Origin: Lachnospiraceae bacterium UBA3814
Lineage (GTDB): Bacteria; Bacillota; Clostridia; Lachnospirales; Lachnospiraceae
DNA length: 27,812 nucleotides
Assembly (NCBI GenBank): GCA_002368575.1
Contig: DFEA01000025.1
Span: forward strand, 30,055 to 57,866
Direction: 5' to 3'
Part shown: positions 15,046 to 23,080 of the stretch, in pieces
Layout of the letters: each line of letters begins with the position of its first letter
Numbering within the stretch: position 1 is the first letter of the stretch
Notes under the pieces: generated by a model
Databases searched by the model: none
Told to the model about the DNA's origin: nothing
The model's input: only the letters and a program-made list of their open reading frames with translations
Made by a program: the position numbers and the translations under genes

Positions 15046-15074
15046 TTGTAATCGTTCAGATTTTATGATAAAAT
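15046..15074 (+). promoter_or_regulatory. Predicted sigma-A promoter of the chemotaxis receptor gene
   Basis: TTGTAA (15046-15051), 17 bases, then TAAAAT (15069-15074). It begins right after the T run of the previous terminator. The start near 15081 leaves about 42 bases to the ATG, with an AAGGAAGG-rich SD region. No motility-sigma (TAAA-GCCGATAA) box is seen. Confidence 0.6.
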
Positions 15075-15122
15075 TTCATTCGCATTAATTTTCGAAAATA
15101 CAGAAGGGAAGGAAGGAAGAGA

Positions 15123-16865
15123 ATGAGACGTGGCATTACGGTACAGCTGATGATGATGATCGCTCCGCTTGTTGTGGTCCTTATAATTGCGGTCGCGTAT
15201 CTCGGCTATGAGAACATGAATACCTTGCAGGAGGCAAAGGAGATCTATTACGATACGATAAGTCAGATCGAAAACACTATCTCAGGGATGGACAGGGACG
15301 GCTATCAGGCTCTGTACGCTATGGTGCGTGTGTATGAGGTGCATCAGGGGCTTAAGCCCGAGGAGGAGCTTCAGGGCACAATAGAAAGCTTTGAAAACAA
15401 CTATCAGCAGGTCATAGACGGGACTGAGCAGCTGAGGAAGCAGTACAACGCTGACCCCTATCTGGCAAATGAGTTCAGGGCGACCTCGGCCGGACAGACC
15501 GAAAGCTGTGTCGCTATTCTTGACAAGTTTGTGGCGGAGATGACCGAATGGAGAACCGCATATAACGTCGAAACCGGGGAGGGCGACGTGGATGTGGCAG
15601 AGGCTGATTTCGAGATAGCAAGGAATCACATCGACATGATGGAACAGATCGCATCTGCCTACGCGGAATATAAGAATACCGATCTGCAGGGCAATGTGCG
15701 GAATACTCTTGTGATGTCGGTCATAGTGGCAGTGATCGCCACCATTCTCTGCGTGATATACGGGATATCCACCGCTGTCAAGATCGCTAAGGCCACCAAC
15801 AGCATTAAGGATACCATCAGCAAGCTGGCAGAGGGCGACCTTACGGTAGAGGTTGATGAGAAGATATTAAAGCGCGGCGACGAGATAGGGGACATGGCCC
15901 GGGGCACCGAGGGCTTTATCAAGAAGCTTCAGGAGATCGTCGGCAGGATACAGGAATCCGCTTCCAGCGTTCTTACATCGGGTGATGATCTTGAGAACAT
16001 GGCTTCCCAGTCAAGCCAGACCGCGGACGATATAGCTCACGCGGTAGACGACGTTTCCAAGGGCGCTGTTTCACAGGCTGAGGATATAGAGAACGCTACG
16101 ATGCGTGTCAACGAGATGGGTACGATCATCGAGACCATCGTTGACAATGTCGCGGCCCTTAACGGGACCAGCGCCGATATGCAGGATGCCGGCAACCAGG
16201 CTGCCGCCATCATGCAGGAGCTTTCCGAAAGTAATGACAAGACGGTCGAGGCGGTCATGGGAGTCGCAAAGAACGTTGAAGCTACAGATGAATCGGTTCA
16301 GAAGATACAGGATGCGGTTCAGCTTATAAGTAACGTTGCCAGCCAGACAAACCTTCTTTCCCTTAATGCTTCAATAGAGGCGGCAAGAGCGGGTGAGGCA
16401 GGAAGAGGCTTTGCGGTAGTTGCCTCCGAGATACAGACGCTTTCCGAGGAGTCCAATTCCTCAGCTCAGAGGATATCCGAGATCGTCAAGGGGCTGTCGG
16501 ATGATTCCAAGGCTTCCATGAGCATGATGGAGGAGGTTAAGAGAAGGCTTTCGGAACAGTCGGAGAAGTTAGAGCAGACGATGCAGACCTTCCAGAACGT
16601 TACGGGCGGTATCGTGACCTCAAGAGAGGGAGCTTCCAATATCAATAATGAGGCTCAGGACTGCGACCGTTCAAGAAACGGTGTAGTAGATATCATTTCA
16701 AACCTTTCCGCCATATCGGAGGAGAACGCGGCATCAACACAGGAGACCACCGCTTCCATGCAGGAGCTGAACGCGACCATCGCGCTGCTTGCGGAATCTG
16801 CAAGAAGCTTAAAGGGGCTTGCTGAGGGCATGAACGAGGCCTGCGAGTTCTTCAAGCTTGGCTGA
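15123..16865 (+). CDS. Methyl-accepting chemotaxis protein
   Basis: This transmembrane chemoreceptor of 580 residues controls CheA through its cytoplasmic tip. It has one membrane segment at about 8-28, then an extracytoplasmic helical domain of about 165 residues that looks like a four-helix bundle (long amphipathic helices, few Gly/Pro). The second membrane segment is at about 195-214, the HAMP domain at about 215-268, and a long coiled-coil signalling domain follows. The tip is nearly invariant: NLLSLNASIEAARAGEAGRG followed by FAVVASEIQTLSEES. There is no C-terminal CheR-binding pentapeptide. It stands alone, with no cheA, cheW or cheY beside it, as is usual for accessory receptors. The ligand cannot be deduced. 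Confidence 0.95.
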   Translation: MRRGITVQLMMMIAPLVVVLIIAVAYLGYENMNTLQEAKEIYYDTISQIENTISGMDRDGYQALYAMVRVYEVHQGLKPEEELQGTIESFENNYQQVIDGTEQLRKQYNADPYLANEFRATSAGQTESCVAILDKFVAEMTEWRTAYNVETGEGDVDVAEADFEIARNHIDMMEQIASAYAEYKNTDLQGNVRNTLVMSVIVAVIATILCVIYGISTAVKIAKATNSIKDTISKLAEGDLTVEVDEKILKRGDEIGDMARGTEGFIKKLQEIVGRIQESASSVLTSGDDLENMASQSSQTADDIAHAVDDVSKGAVSQAEDIENATMRVNEMGTIIETIVDNVAALNGTSADMQDAGNQAAAIMQELSESNDKTVEAVMGVAKNVEATDESVQKIQDAVQLISNVASQTNLLSLNASIEAARAGEAGRGFAVVASEIQTLSEESNSSAQRISEIVKGLSDDSKASMSMMEEVKRRLSEQSEKLEQTMQTFQNVTGGIVTSREGASNINNEAQDCDRSRNGVVDIISNLSAISEENAASTQETTASMQELNATIALLAESARSLKGLAEGMNEACEFFKLG

Positions 16866-16951
16866 GGCTGACTGCTGACAGCAACGATCCGGTTCGGAGG
16901 ATGGATCGGATGGCACAAACCAGGTTCATACTTAAGCGCGATTAAAAACAT

Positions 16952-16976
16952 GGTGAACGGATTAAATCCGTTTACC
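16952..16976. promoter_or_regulatory. Near-perfect 25-bp inverted repeat ahead of the metal block
   Basis: GGTGAACGGATT (16952-16963) and AATCCGTTTACC (16965-16976) are mirror images apart from one position that would be G-U in RNA, around a single central A. The inner 17 bases are a perfect palindrome. Its size and position, about 95 bp before the first COG0523 gene, suggest an operator. It does not match the Zur, Fur or NikR consensus sequences I know. Confidence 0.55.
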
Positions 16977-16999
16977 GTAAAAAGACGCAGACCAGGATA

Positions 17000-17048
17000 A
17001 AGGAACGAAAGCCACCGGCAAGGCGACCGATGGCTTTCGTTCTTTAAG
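17000..17048 (+). terminator. Terminator-like hairpin between the MCP gene and the metal block
   Basis: AAGGAACGAAAGCCA (17000-17014) pairs with TGGCTTTCGTTCTTT (17031-17045), 15 bp with one G-U. The stem is strong but the T tail is only TTCTTTAAG. It may end the MCP transcript. It lies just 25 bases before the COG0523 ATG, so if the promoter is upstream it would also act as an attenuator for the metal block. Confidence 0.6.
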
Positions 17049-17070
17049 TGATTTTGAAAGGAGCATTAAA

Positions 17071-18243
17071 ATGACTAAGATCGATATTATTTCAGGTTTT
17101 TTAGGCGCAGGCAAAACAACTCTTATCAAGAAGCTTATCGAGGAGTCCTTTAAGGGACAGAAGGTAGTGCTTATTGAAAATGAATTCGGCGAGATAGGGA
17201 TCGACGGCGGGTTTCTGAGGGAAGCCGGGATCAATGTGACCGAGATGAATTCGGGATGCATCTGCTGTTCACTTGTGGGAGATTTTAAGGAGTCCCTTAC
17301 ACAGGTCATCAGACAGTACTCTCCCGACAGGATAATAATAGAGCCCTCCGGAGTAGGTAAGCTCTCCGATGTGGCAAAGGCAGTGGAGAGGGTGAATGAA
17401 AATGAAGAGCAGGTAGTCATCAACTCTCTTGTGACGGTCGTGGATGGCTTAAAGGCCAGGATGTATATGAAAAACTTCGGAGAGTTCTTCAACAATCAGG
17501 TTGAGAGCGCAGGGACCGTCGTGATAAGCAGGACACAGAAGATGGATGATGAGAAGCTTGACGCCCTTATGGAGATGCTGAGGGAGCATAATAAGGAGGC
17601 TGTCATCATTACCACACCCTGGGATGAGCTGAGCGGCAGGCAGATACTTGACGCGATGGAAAAGGGACATACCCTGGTAGACTCAATGCTTGAGGAAATG
17701 AGCAGGCTCCCTGAGGAGGAAGAGCATCACCACCACCACGATCATGATGAGGAGCACGGACATCACCATCACGATCACGATGAGGAGCATGAGCATCACC
17801 ACGATCACGATGAGGAGCACGGACATCATCATGACCATGATGAGGAGCATGAGCATCATCACCATCATGATGAGGAGCATGAAGAGCACCATCATGAGCA
17901 TGACCACGACCATGAGGAGGGTCACCATCATCACCACCATCATCATGATCATGATGCGGATGAGGTATTTCAGAGCTGGGGGATCGAAACACATCATAAG
18001 TTCGGAAGGGATGAGCTTCTGGATATCCTTAAGAAGCTGTCAGATGAAGACGGCAGGGAATACGGGGTGATCCTCAGAGCCAAGGGAATAGTACAGGCTA
18101 AGGATGCGGACGGCTGGTATGAATTCGATCTTACTCCCGGTGAATACGAGATCAGGGAGAGCACACCCGATTATACGGGAAGGCTCTGCGTTATCGGCGC
18201 GGAGCTTAAGGATCATGAGGTAGCAAAGCTGTTCGGAGTGTAA
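17071..18243 (+). CDS. COG0523 (CobW/ZNG1-type) GTPase metallochaperone with long His tract
   Basis: COG0523 GTPases deliver or insert metals such as zinc, cobalt, nickel or iron into client proteins. The 390-residue protein has Walker A GFLGAGKTT (9-17), the metal-binding CxCC motif (Cys63-Ile-Cys65-Cys66) and EPSG (91-94). The usual NKxD guanine motif is replaced by SRTQKMD (153-159), an oddity for base recognition. Residues 219-294 are mainly His with DHDEEH repeats. A CobW C-terminal domain follows (about 310-385). AAAGGAG lies 8 bases before the ATG. Eleven bp separate it from a second COG0523 gene. The client metal is inferred only: His tracts favour Ni, Zn or Co. Confidence 0.92.
   Translation: MTKIDIISGFLGAGKTTLIKKLIEESFKGQKVVLIENEFGEIGIDGGFLREAGINVTEMNSGCICCSLVGDFKESLTQVIRQYSPDRIIIEPSGVGKLSDVAKAVERVNENEEQVVINSLVTVVDGLKARMYMKNFGEFFNNQVESAGTVVISRTQKMDDEKLDALMEMLREHNKEAVIITTPWDELSGRQILDAMEKGHTLVDSMLEEMSRLPEEEEHHHHHDHDEEHGHHHHDHDEEHEHHHDHDEEHGHHHDHDEEHEHHHHHDEEHEEHHHEHDHDHEEGHHHHHHHHDHDADEVFQSWGIETHHKFGRDELLDILKKLSDEDGREYGVILRAKGIVQAKDADGWYEFDLTPGEYEIRESTPDYTGRLCVIGAELKDHEVAKLFGV
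17725..17952 (+). repeat. Tandem His/Asp/Glu codon repeat in the first COG0523 gene
   Basis: Imperfect units of about 30 bases (GATGAGGAGCAYGRRCATCA and variants) repeat through the tract and encode DEEHGHHHHDH-type blocks. The repeats are close enough to change copy number by slippage or recombination while keeping frame. Confidence 0.85.
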
Positions 18244-18254
18244 GAGGCATATAT

Positions 18255-19208
18255 ATGTTCAAAAGAAAAAAAGAGATACCGGTATATATTTTCACAGGCT
18301 TCCTTGAGAGCGGAAAGACCACCTTCATAAAGGAAACGCTTAAGGAGAACCAGTTTGACGACGGGCTCGTCACCTCATGCGTAATCTGTGAGGAGGGGAT
18401 AGAGGAGCTGAGCAAACAGGAGATCATCGAAAATAAATTCATCATCCATACCCTGGACAGTGAGGATGACATTGAGATCGGGACCTTTATGGAGATCGAG
18501 GAATCGGACCAACCCTCAAGGGTACTCATCGAATACAACGGGACCTGGGATCCGGATACTTTGGCGGAAGCCCTGCCGGACCACTGGGTGATAGCAGAGA
18601 TCATAACCACCATAGACGCCACCACCTACTCGGATTATCTGGCCAACATGAAGCAGCTCATGACAAGGCAGTTCACTTATTCCGATCTTGTTGTCTTTAA
18701 CAGGAGCAGGGAGGATATGGAGCTTCCGGTGTTTAAACGTACCGTCCGGGCCCTTAACAAGCGGGCTCAGGTCATCTTTGAGATGGAGGACGGGACTATC
18801 AACAATAACGTAAAGGAGGAGCTTCCCTACGACCTTAGTTCTCCGGAGATAAAGGTGGAGGACGACGATTACGGGATCTGGTACATAGATGTTTTCGATA
18901 ATCTGGATGCCTATGTCGGAAAGACCGTAAGCTTTAAGGGGATGGTCCATAAGGAAAAGAAGGCGGCGCCGGACTTTTTCGTTCCGGGAAGGCTGGCCAT
19001 GACCTGCTGTGCCGAGGACATACAGTTCGTGGGCTTTCCCTGTAAATGGAAGGATGCGGGAAAGCTTAAGGAGAACGAATACGTGAATGTCCGCGCAAGG
19101 ATCGGAAGGGTCCAGAGCAGACAGAACGGACAGGAGCTGCCTGCGCTTATCGCTGAAAGCGTGGAAAAGGCAGAGCCTGCTGAGGATGAGGTAGTATATT
19201 TCATGTAG
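18255..19208 (+). CDS. COG0523-like GTPase fused to a DUF1980-like domain, CxCC lost
   Basis: The protein has 317 residues. The N-terminal half (about 1-180) is a COG0523 P-loop domain with Walker A GFLESGKTT (15-23), but the CxCC motif is absent: the switch region reads SCVICEEGIEE (41-51). EPSG is replaced by EYNG (93-96) and NKxD by NRSRED (149-154). The C-terminal part (about 205-290) matches the DUF1980/TIGR03943 (YcgQ) pattern: a KGMVHKE strand, FFVPGRLAMTCCAED with Cys251-Cys252, then VGFPCKW. Partners of that domain are membrane permeases thought to handle metals. AGAGG lies 8 bases upstream. It sits between the His-rich paralogue and the COG3044 ATPase, which suggests a partner role. 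Confidence 0.85.
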   Translation: MFKRKKEIPVYIFTGFLESGKTTFIKETLKENQFDDGLVTSCVICEEGIEELSKQEIIENKFIIHTLDSEDDIEIGTFMEIEESDQPSRVLIEYNGTWDPDTLAEALPDHWVIAEIITTIDATTYSDYLANMKQLMTRQFTYSDLVVFNRSREDMELPVFKRTVRALNKRAQVIFEMEDGTINNNVKEELPYDLSSPEIKVEDDDYGIWYIDVFDNLDAYVGKTVSFKGMVHKEKKAAPDFFVPGRLAMTCCAEDIQFVGFPCKWKDAGKLKENEYVNVRARIGRVQSRQNGQELPALIAESVEKAEPAEDEVVYFM

Positions 19209-19223
19209 GAGGGTTTGAAAAGC

Positions 19224-20957
19224 ATGCTTAAAAAGGACAGGGATTTAAGAGCGCTTCTTGAACAGATAGATCACCGGAGCTATCCGGCATATAAGCAGAC
19301 GGCCGGAAGCTATTCCTTTCCGGAATATGTACTGAGCATAGACCATGTTCAGGGTGATCCCTTCGCCTCACCCTCCCATATCACCTTAAATGTCAGGGGC
19401 AGGACTGCAGGCTTTCCGGCCGAATATTACGAAAAAAGGCACAGGAGGATCGCTCTGCAGGATTACCTCACAAGGAGGTTTGACCGGGCCGCGGGACAGT
19501 ATGATCATATGGCGAGAGGCTCCGGAAAGAGCGGAGCCATTGAGACCTGCAGACCGGGACAGGAGATCCTTGAGCGTACAGCCTGCCGCATAGACGAGAG
19601 CACCGGAGATATTTTCGTGAGGCTTCATATCGGCTTTCCCGCAAACGGGAGAACGATAAATTCACGGGAGCTGATTAAGATGCTCTTTGATTTTCTCCCC
19701 AAATGTGTTCACTCATCCCTCCTTTACAGCCGTAATATCGAAAAGGAAACAGAGAGCGTGATCTTTCTTTCCGACGATCAGAATCATATCAGAGAGGAGC
19801 TTAAGAAGAGGGGGCTGTGCGCCTTTATAGCAGACGGCTCGATCCTTCCCAGAAAAAGCGGAATATCAAGGCTTCCGATGAAGGAGGCTGTGCCCTTTAC
19901 GTCTCCGGAATCCTTAAGTGTACAGCTGGAGCTTCCGCACAGGGGAAGGGTGAGCGGAATGGGCATAAAAAAAGGAGTAACGCTTATAGCCGGAGGAGGC
20001 TATCACGGAAAATCCACCCTGCTGTCAGCTCTTGAGACAGGAGTCTATGACCATATCGCAGGCGACGGCAGAGAGTATGTCATAACTGATCCCACAGCCA
20101 TGAAGATAAGGGCGGAGGATGGAAGAAGCGTTCACGGGACGGATATTTCACTTTTCATAAACAACCTTCCGGATAACAGGGATACCGCTCATTTCTTTAC
20201 AGAGGATGCCAGCGGCTCCACCTCACAGGCCGCAAATGTGACGGAGGCCGTGGAGAGCGGGTCAGAGCTTCTGCTCATTGACGAGGATACCTGTGCCACC
20301 AATTTTATGATCCGTGACGAGCTCATGCAGAAGGTCATCGTAAAGGAGCAGGAGCCCATAACCCCCTTTATCGATAATATAAGGCCCCTGGCCGAAAAAG
20401 GGATCTCCACGATCCTTGTGGCGGGAAGCTTCGGAGCCTATTTTCACCTGGCGGACACCATCATCCAGATGGACTGCTATAAGGCTGTGGACATAACCGA
20501 AAGAGCTAAGGAGGCCGCCAGGGAGTATCCGCTGCCTGAGGGCAGAGAGGGAAGCGTCGCCAAGAAAGGCCTGAGCTTTCAGGGACGGATCCCCATCATC
20601 ACAAAGAGCTTTGATACAGGGGGAAGGATAAAGTCAAAGACTCTTGGTACCGACGGCTTCATGCTCGATCACGATACCGTAGAGCTCAGGTATGTGGAGC
20701 AGCTTACCGAGGCCGGGCAGCTGACAGCCCTGAGCAGGGCTCTTATGTATGCGATGAGGCATTATATTAATGGAAGGATGGAGCTTTCCGATATAATAAA
20801 GGAGCTTTCGGCGCTGATCGAAAAAAAGGGGATAGACGGGCTGTCGGAGGGCTCATACGTTTCCGAAGGCCTTTCCTATGTAAGGCCTCAGGAGCTGTTT
20901 GCGTGCTTCAACAGGTGTCGGTTCATAAATTTCAAACCGGCAGGCAGCTTAAGTTAA
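19224..20957 (+). CDS. Predicted ABC-class ATPase (COG3044/PF09818 family), function unknown
   Basis: This is a soluble protein of 577 residues. Walker A is GGGYHGKST (257-265), after GVTLIAGGG. A signature-like ASGSTSQAANVTEAVE segment follows at 329-344. Walker B is ELLLIDEDTCATNFMIRD (348-365). The N-terminal 240 residues are family-specific. There is no membrane part and no transporter partner, so it is more like the SMC/MutS/ABC-F class of non-transport ATPases. The ATG at 19224 is chosen because TAGGAGGG lies 10 bases upstream and overlaps the previous stop; an in-frame TTG at 19215 is too close to it. Its last codons and stop fall inside a 21-bp sequence repeated at 25790. Its place between COG0523 and CDF genes is the only clue to its job. 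Confidence 0.85.
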   Translation: MLKKDRDLRALLEQIDHRSYPAYKQTAGSYSFPEYVLSIDHVQGDPFASPSHITLNVRGRTAGFPAEYYEKRHRRIALQDYLTRRFDRAAGQYDHMARGSGKSGAIETCRPGQEILERTACRIDESTGDIFVRLHIGFPANGRTINSRELIKMLFDFLPKCVHSSLLYSRNIEKETESVIFLSDDQNHIREELKKRGLCAFIADGSILPRKSGISRLPMKEAVPFTSPESLSVQLELPHRGRVSGMGIKKGVTLIAGGGYHGKSTLLSALETGVYDHIAGDGREYVITDPTAMKIRAEDGRSVHGTDISLFINNLPDNRDTAHFFTEDASGSTSQAANVTEAVESGSELLLIDEDTCATNFMIRDELMQKVIVKEQEPITPFIDNIRPLAEKGISTILVAGSFGAYFHLADTIIQMDCYKAVDITERAKEAAREYPLPEGREGSVAKKGLSFQGRIPIITKSFDTGGRIKSKTLGTDGFMLDHDTVELRYVEQLTEAGQLTALSRALMYAMRHYINGRMELSDIIKELSALIEKKGIDGLSEGSYVSEGLSYVRPQELFACFNRCRFINFKPAGSLS

Positions 20958-20966
20958 TGACATTGA
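20946..20966 (+). repeat. 21-bp exact repeat, copy 1
   Basis: The sequence starting AGCTTAAGTTAATGACATTG is identical to 25790-25810. It holds the last codons (Ser-Leu-Ser), the stop of the COG3044 gene and an overlapping ATG, and ends 13 bases before the CDF ATG. Confidence 0.8.
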
Positions 20967-20979
20967 GCAAGGTTTATAA

Positions 20980-22143
20980 ATGTTTGATTATAAGAAATCA
21001 GCTGAAAGAATAAAGAGTAGTGAGAAAAGGGAGCTGGATCGGGATACGGTGATAGTGCGCACAAGCTACATCGGGATAGCCGCCAATGTTATGCTTGCCG
21101 CCTTGAAGGCGGTCACGGGCATTTTATCAAATTCCATCGCTGTTGTAATGGACGCGGTAAACAATCTGTCCGACGCGGCAAGCTCCGTGATCACCATAGT
21201 CGGAACAAAGCTTGCGGCAAGGGCTCCTGACAGGAAGCATCCCTTCGGGCACGGCAGGATCGAATACATGAGTGCGATGATCATTTCGATGCTTGTGCTC
21301 TATGCAGGGCTTACCTCACTCAGGGAGTCTGTTGTAAAGATCCTTCATCCGGAGACACCCGACTATTCAATAACGGCGTTATTCATCATAGCCTCCGCGG
21401 TGGCGGTAAAGCTGGTCCTTGGTAAATATGTAAAGAAAACGGGGGAGAGGGTGAATTCCGCATCTCTTATCAATTCAGGAAAGGATGCACTTCTTGATTC
21501 CGTGATATCTCTGGCGACCCTTATCGCCGCAGGGATCTTTATGACCACGAGCCTGTCCCTGGAGGCCTGGCTGGGAGCGGTGATCTCAGGCGTTATAATA
21601 AAATCGGGAGCCGAGATGCTTTTTGACACGATCTCAAAGCTTCTGGGGGAAAGCGCGGATAAGGAGCTTGCCCTTAAGATAAAGGCAATAGTCTTAAGCT
21701 TTCCGGGGGTGCAGGGGGCCTATGACCTTGTGCTCAATAATTACGGTCCCGATTCCTACTACGGTTCCATTCATATCGAGGTCCCCGATACCTTTTCCGC
21801 CTCAGAGCTTGATGTGCTCATCCGGGAGATAACCGTAAAGGTATACAGAGAGTGCAATGTTATACTTACTGCCGTGGGAGTATATTCGGCAAATACCACG
21901 GATGAGGAGGTCATTGCCATAAGGGAGAGGATAAGAGGCGCGGTCCTTTCATATCCGAATGTCATCCAGATGCACGGCTTCTACCTTGACAGGGAGAATT
22001 CAATGATCAGGTTTGATCTGGTGATAAGCTTTGATGAGAAGGACAGGCGTGCTCTTTATGAGAAGATAATATCTGAGCTTAAGGAAATGCTTCCCGGTTA
22101 TGAGCTGGAGGTGGCTCTCGATACGGATTTCACGGAAAGCTGA
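20980..22143 (+). CDS. Cation diffusion facilitator (CDF) metal exporter with duplicated C-terminal domain
   Basis: This proton-coupled exporter of divalent cations has 387 residues, against about 300 for a minimal CDF. The six-helix core spans about 25-222. The loop signature HPFGHGRIE (87-95) fixes the alignment: the helix-2 metal pair is Asn61/Asp65 and the helix-5 pair Asp169/Asp173. An N-D/D-D set resembles manganese-type CDFs rather than zinc-type H-D/D-D. Two ferredoxin-like cytoplasmic domains follow, about 225-303 and 307-385; the second carries the same layout (IRGAVLSYPNV against IKAIVLSFPGV). SD AAGG lies 7 bases upstream. It follows the COG3044 gene by 22 bp. Exported metal: Mn or Fe more likely than Zn, unproven. 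Confidence 0.92.
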   Translation: MFDYKKSAERIKSSEKRELDRDTVIVRTSYIGIAANVMLAALKAVTGILSNSIAVVMDAVNNLSDAASSVITIVGTKLAARAPDRKHPFGHGRIEYMSAMIISMLVLYAGLTSLRESVVKILHPETPDYSITALFIIASAVAVKLVLGKYVKKTGERVNSASLINSGKDALLDSVISLATLIAAGIFMTTSLSLEAWLGAVISGVIIKSGAEMLFDTISKLLGESADKELALKIKAIVLSFPGVQGAYDLVLNNYGPDSYYGSIHIEVPDTFSASELDVLIREITVKVYRECNVILTAVGVYSANTTDEEVIAIRERIRGAVLSYPNVIQMHGFYLDRENSMIRFDLVISFDEKDRRALYEKIISELKEMLPGYELEVALDTDFTES

Positions 22144-22155
22144 GGGACAGCTGTA

Positions 22156-23067
22156 ATGAAGAATGTTATAGTAACGGGAGCGGCAGGCTTCTTTGGGATA
22201 AATCTGGTGGATAAGCTCTTAAAGGAGGGCTTTTTTGTAACGGCAGCCGTAAGGCCGGGCTCTCCCCATAATAAAAGGCTTGAGGAGTACGGTGGTACAG
22301 ACAGGCTCTTCATCGTTGAAAGCGATATGGAGGATACGGAGGGGCTTGTAAGCAGGCTCTTAAGCCAGGGCTTTTCAGGCAGTCCCGGATATGATGTCTT
22401 TTACCACCTTGCCTGGGGAGGAGACAGAAATGATGTAAACGCCCAGATAAGGAACACTAGACAGGCCCTTAAGGCCCTTGAGGCCTCAAGGCTTCTTAAC
22501 TGCAGACGTTTTATCTGTGCGGGCTCCCAGGCCGAATACGGGCTTAAGGAGGATGTCATCACCGAGGATGTGATGTGTGATCCCGTGACCGCTTACGGCG
22601 CGGCCAAGCTGTCAGCCTGCATGCTCACAAGGCTAAGGGCTTCGGAGCTTGGTATTGAGTGGATATGGGGAAGGATATTTTCTCTTATCGGAAAATACGA
22701 GCCCCGGGGAAGGATGCTGCCGGATCTTGTTAAGGCGCTTAAGAACGGAGAGACCATGAGGCTTAGCTCCTGCACCCAGAGCTGGGATTATCTGGATGCG
22801 GAGGATGCCGCGAAGGCCTTTGTCCTGCTCGGTGAAAGGGGGAGGGCCGGAGAGATATATAATATCGCAAACGGTGATTTCCATGAGCTTAAATATTACA
22901 CAGAGCTTGCGGGGAGAAGGTTTGATAAGGGCGGAGAGATCATCTACGGAGAAGCACCCAGGCCCTTTGTATCCTTAAAGCCCTCTGTTGAAAAGCTGAA
23001 AAGGGATACGGGGTGGGAGCCCCGGATAAGCTTTGAGGAGAGCCTTGATCGTTACGGGGAATATTAG
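22156..23067 (+). CDS. NAD-dependent epimerase/dehydratase (extended SDR)
   Basis: The protein has 303 residues. The Rossmann nucleotide site is GAAGFFG (8-14), close to the N-terminus as in extended SDRs. The catalytic pair is YGAAK (Tyr and Lys), preceded by GSQAEYG with the helper Ser. The C-terminal substrate half includes QSWDYLDAEDAAKAF, found in nucleotide-sugar epimerases and dehydratases of the RfbG/GalE type, and the ending TGWEPRISFEESL is typical. It probably modifies a nucleotide sugar for surface glycan; the substrate is unknown. GAGGG lies about 11 bases upstream of the ATG. It is 12 bp after the CDF gene and 13 bp before an exported SGNH-type protein, so its link to the metal block may be transcriptional only. 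Confidence 0.9.
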   Translation: MKNVIVTGAAGFFGINLVDKLLKEGFFVTAAVRPGSPHNKRLEEYGGTDRLFIVESDMEDTEGLVSRLLSQGFSGSPGYDVFYHLAWGGDRNDVNAQIRNTRQALKALEASRLLNCRRFICAGSQAEYGLKEDVITEDVMCDPVTAYGAAKLSACMLTRLRASELGIEWIWGRIFSLIGKYEPRGRMLPDLVKALKNGETMRLSSCTQSWDYLDAEDAAKAFVLLGERGRAGEIYNIANGDFHELKYYTELAGRRFDKGGEIIYGEAPRPFVSLKPSVEKLKRDTGWEPRISFEESLDRYGEY

Positions 23068-23080
23068 CGAGGTAGAGGAA

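Noticed and set aside
16881..16908. CGATCC/GGATCG pairing after the MCP gene as part of a riboswitch
   Set aside because: Six base pairs only, with no conserved core recognised; likely chance.
17609..17997. Minus-strand open frames with His/Pro or Met/Val runs opposite the COG0523 gene
   Set aside because: Shadow of the His repeat on the real strand.
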